From assembly GCF_004367745.1 (NCBI RefSeq), contig NZ_CP037993.1, forward strand, positions 2,356,001 through 2,420,000: 64,000 nt of DNA. The letters are read 5' to 3'. The number at the start of each line of letters is the position of its first letter. Position 1 is the first letter of the stretch. The position numbers and the translations under genes are program-made. Shown one piece after another: positions 61,468 through 64,000 of this stretch. The stretch comes from Herbaspirillum huttiense. GTDB taxonomy: Bacteria; Pseudomonadota; Gammaproteobacteria; Burkholderiales; Burkholderiaceae_D. The notes under the pieces are model-generated. The model made no database searches. It was given only the letters and a program-made list of their open reading frames with translations, and was not told where the DNA came from.

Positions 61468-63661
61468 GGCGGGCTCCCGTTGTGTTGTTCTGGCCCCCGG
61501 CGCGCATGGTGTGCAGCGGCGATTGCTCATCGAGCAGGGCGGTACGGATGAAATGCAGGTAACTCAAGGTGCGCTGCAGGCGATGGCGTTCGCTGCGTTC
61601 GCGGTAATGCGGACCGATGGCGGCCTGGACTTCGGCGATGGTGGCATCGTTGGCGGCCAGCGCCGCCGACAGGGTGGCCGCCGAGGGCTGTGCAAACAGC
61701 GCCGGAATGGCTTCACGCAGACGGTTCAGGGCGGCATAGGCAGAGGCTGGCAGCAGGTCCGGGGCCTCCGAGCGGATGCCCTGCAGCTCGTTGCGCAGTT
61801 CGATGATGGCGTGGCCCACTTCCAGCGTGGCAAACATCCAGCCCAGCGCCTTCTGACGCAGCAGGGGACGGCTGCTGGTGAACATGGTGATCTGGTGCAT
61901 CAGGTCGCGGGTACCGCTCTCGAACTTCAAGGCCAGGTGCGCCAGCTTGCCGAAACAGGCATCGACCACCTGCTTGCGCAACTGCTTTTCCAGCACGCGC
62001 ACGGTCCAGTCGGTGGTCGGCGGCAAGAGCAGCATGAAGGCCACGGCTGTGACGATCAGCGACACCACCAGCGCCACGGATTCGTTCAGATAACCGGCCG
62101 CATTGAAGTGTGCAAAATTGTCCGGCACCGCCAGGAAGGGGAAGAAAATGCAGATCCCCAAGCCATAACCTGCATAAGCGGGTCGGGTGGTCAGGTAGAC
62201 GGCCAGCATCAGCACCGGCATCAGCGCGCTGGCCAGCATCCAGTAGCCATCCAGGCGCGGCAGGATATGGAAGGTGTACAAGTAGCCGGCTACCGCAGCA
62301 AATAGCACGCCAATGGCCACCGTGCGGGTCGCTTTGGCCGGATCGGGCGCGGCCGAGGTGATGGCACAGAAGGCGGCGGCATTGAGCACGGCCACGTCGC
62401 CGCTGGGCCAGCCGCTGACGATCCAGAACGCGGCCAGGGCCAGCATCACGATGGCGGCGCGGGCACCGGCAATCAAGGCAGTAGTCATGCTGGTCTTGGG
62501 GGCATAGGAATGCTCCCATTGCTCGCGCTCGTGGTGGCGCTGGGTCAGCGAGGCATAGGTCAGCGTGTAGGCGTGCAGTTCCTCGATGACGCGATAAAGC
62601 AGTTCGGACGCCGTATCGAAGTCCAGCATGGCGCTGTCGCTCTGGCACTGCTCGGACAGCGTATGGCGCGTGGCCCGCACGCGGCGCGGCAGTTCCCGCT
62701 TGTATGCGTCCAGCTTCAGGGCCGCATCGGCGGCGTCCAGCGCGCTCATGACCGGCTCGCCGCTGGCGCGGGTGAGCAGGGGCTGCACTTCGCGGTAGTA
62801 GGGAGAAATGGCCTCGATCACCACCCGGGCACTCGGCGCCGGGTTGGCATGCAGCCGGTTCATCAGCTGGTGCAGCGCATGCACGCGGGTCGACAAGGCC
62901 ATGAACTCGCTGTTCATGCGGGAGAGGCGGCCACTGCGCAGGCGCACTTCGGGGTCCTCGAAGATGGCCGAGCTGCGCATGGCTTCCAGGCCGATGATGT
63001 CGCCCACGAAGCGGGCATTGGTGGCCTCGAGCTGCTTGCGGTCGGCGGTGCCGCCCAAGGTGGCACTGACCATGTCGACGAAGGCGGTGAAGCGGCCGCG
63101 GATGATGCGCACCAGTCCGGGGGCGCTGGCCTGCGGGAATACCAATGCGCTGACCAGGCCCACGCAGACGATGCCGACCATGATCTCGCTGACCCGCGTC
63201 ATCACCGAATCGAAAGTGACGGCCGGGTGCAGGGCCGAGGGCAAGCCGATCAGCGCCACCGTATAGCCGGAGAGCACGAAGCCATAGGAACGAAAATTGC
63301 GGTTATGGGCCGAGCCCACGGTACAGAGCCCGATCCACAGTGCCGAGGCCAGCAGGAACAGTTCCGGGGTCTGGGCAAACAAGCCGACGAAGACCACCAC
63401 CGCGGCTGAACCGACCAGCGTACCGATGACGCGATAGAAGCTCTTGGCCAGGATCATGCCGCTTTGCGGCTGCATGACGATGAACACGGTAATGAGGGCC
63501 GAGCGCGGTGATTCCAGATCCAGGCCGTAACCGATGCCCAGCGCCAGCAAGCCGGCGAAGACCATCTTGAAGACATAGACCCAGGTCGGCGCATCGCTGC
63601 GCCACCAATCGGTGGCAGCTTCGCGCAACTGGGCTTTGATGGAAAGGGCAGGGGTGTTCAT
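61457..63661 (-). CDS. FUSC-family transporter, AaeB-like
   Basis: The 734-residue protein has two blocks of six or so membrane helices (residues about 25-180 and 390-530), each followed by a soluble helical domain, as in AaeB and related FUSC pumps. Blocks such as ALITVFIVMQPQSGMILAKS and SGWPSGDVAVLNAAAFCAIT are conserved. It overlaps the outer-membrane channel gene (ATGA) and the DUF1656 gene. Its substrates are probably aromatic acids, but this is family-level inference. Confidence 0.9.
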   Translation of the reverse strand: MNTPALSIKAQLREAATDWWRSDAPTWVYVFKMVFAGLLALGIGYGLDLESPRSALITVFIVMQPQSGMILAKSFYRVIGTLVGSAAVVVFVGLFAQTPELFLLASALWIGLCTVGSAHNRNFRSYGFVLSGYTVALIGLPSALHPAVTFDSVMTRVSEIMVGIVCVGLVSALVFPQASAPGLVRIIRGRFTAFVDMVSATLGGTADRKQLEATNARFVGDIIGLEAMRSSAIFEDPEVRLRSGRLSRMNSEFMALSTRVHALHQLMNRLHANPAPSARVVIEAISPYYREVQPLLTRASGEPVMSALDAADAALKLDAYKRELPRRVRATRHTLSEQCQSDSAMLDFDTASELLYRVIEELHAYTLTYASLTQRHHEREQWEHSYAPKTSMTTALIAGARAAIVMLALAAFWIVSGWPSGDVAVLNAAAFCAITSAAPDPAKATRTVAIGVLFAAVAGYLYTFHILPRLDGYWMLASALMPVLMLAVYLTTRPAYAGYGLGICIFFPFLAVPDNFAHFNAAGYLNESVALVVSLIVTAVAFMLLLPPTTDWTVRVLEKQLRKQVVDACFGKLAHLALKFESGTRDLMHQITMFTSSRPLLRQKALGWMFATLEVGHAIIELRNELQGIRSEAPDLLPASAYAALNRLREAIPALFAQPSAATLSAALAANDATIAEVQAAIGPHYRERSERHRLQRTLSYLHFIRTALLDEQSPLHTMRAGGQNNTTGARHAT

Positions 63662-64000
63662 TGTGCCGCCACCTTGGCCGGTGCTTCATCCTCGATGCCG
63701 CCGCCCAGTGCGGTCTGCAGGGCCGCGAAGGCCGCCAGGCGCTGTGCCTGCAATTGCTGCACGATCTGTTGCTGGCGCAGCCACTGGGTCTGCGCATGCA
63801 GGATGTTGAGATAGTCGGTCAGGCCGCGCTGGTAGGCGCGAGTGGCGATGTCGACGTTCTTCTGCGCCGCCTGCACCGATTCCTGCACCTGCTTCTGCTG
63901 GCGCGCCACCGACTGCAGGGTCACGACCTGGTCGGAGATGCCTTTCAGGGCTTGCGAGAGCAGGGCGTTGTAGTGTTCCACCTCGATGTCATAGCCGGCA
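63658..64000 (-). CDS. Outer-membrane efflux channel, C-terminal fragment (window edge)
   Basis: The frame is open to the window edge and ends 4 bases into the FUSC gene start. The visible 114 residues have the TolC-type repeat VEHYNALLSQALKGISDQVV and NVDIATRAYQRGLTDYLNIL, so it is the third component of the pump. The N-terminal part, including any lipoprotein signal, lies outside. The internal Met is not the start. Confidence 0.85.
   Translation of the reverse strand, partial: AGYDIEVEHYNALLSQALKGISDQVVTLQSVARQQKQVQESVQAAQKNVDIATRAYQRGLTDYLNILHAQTQWLRQQQIVQQLQAQRLAAFAALQTALGGGIEDEAPAKVAAQ

Noticed and set aside
1-64000. CRISPR arrays, insertion sequences, prophage genes or integrase genes
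   Set aside because: I saw no direct repeats with regular spacing, no transposase or integrase motifs, and no tRNA-linked islands.

Overview
The window is a gene-dense, GC-rich bacterial chromosome segment. I read it as a betaproteobacterium of the Burkholderiales, family Oxalobacteraceae, most like Herbaspirillum. The basis is gene content and order: a contiguous fliFGHIJKLMNOPQR block next to flgKL and fliC-flaG-fliDST, priB inside the rpsF operon, alaA-hom-thrC followed by moeA/moaD/moaE, and an arn lipid A cluster. I see no rRNA, tRNA, CRISPR array, insertion sequence or prophage. Species assignment is inference.

Region 1 (1-30 kb) is flagellar. The end of flgK and flgL lie on the plus strand and close with a strong terminator. 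A minus-strand efflux set (macA, macB, outer-membrane lipoprotein) follows. The large minus-strand operon fliF to fliR encodes the MS-ring, C-ring, export ATPase complex, hook-length ruler and export gate. A near-consensus sigma-28 promoter lies before fliL. fliE is divergent from fliF. A second minus-strand cluster, fliC-flaG-fliD-fliS-fliT-fliK2-fhlB-ycgR, holds filament, cap, chaperones, a second FliK-like protein, a soluble FlhB-C-like protein and a c-di-GMP brake. fliC has a well-matched sigma-28 promoter. A TPR-glycosyltransferase lies upstream of fliC, probably for flagellin glycosylation.

Region 2 (29-38 kb) is housekeeping. lexA carries two perfect LexA boxes over its own promoter and is divergent from rpsF-priB-rpsR-rplI. 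dnaB, a DUF47-Pit phosphate uptake pair, phoH and bcp follow.

Region 3 (38-46.5 kb) is a complete minus-strand set for 4-amino-4-deoxy-L-arabinose modification of lipid A: arnT, one SMR-type flippase subunit, arnB, arnC, arnA split into separate formyltransferase and dehydrogenase genes, and arnD. A terminator and a candidate separate promoter set arnD apart.

Region 4 (46.5-58.5 kb, mostly plus strand) holds alaA, hom and thrC for alanine and threonine. Molybdopterin genes moeA, moaD and moaE follow, interleaved with a DUF817 membrane protein, a methyltransferase and a GntP-type permease, then an Nramp metal transporter.

Region 5 (58.5-64 kb) holds a HipA-like kinase toxin followed by an Xre antitoxin, in the reverse of hipBA order. 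An AaeXAB-type aromatic acid efflux operon with a truncated outer-membrane channel gene runs off the right edge.

No wholly unknown multi-gene system is evident. The most unusual items are the split arnA, the fliK2-fhlB-ycgR tail, module-expanded FliD and FlgK, and the HipA-first toxin-antitoxin pair.
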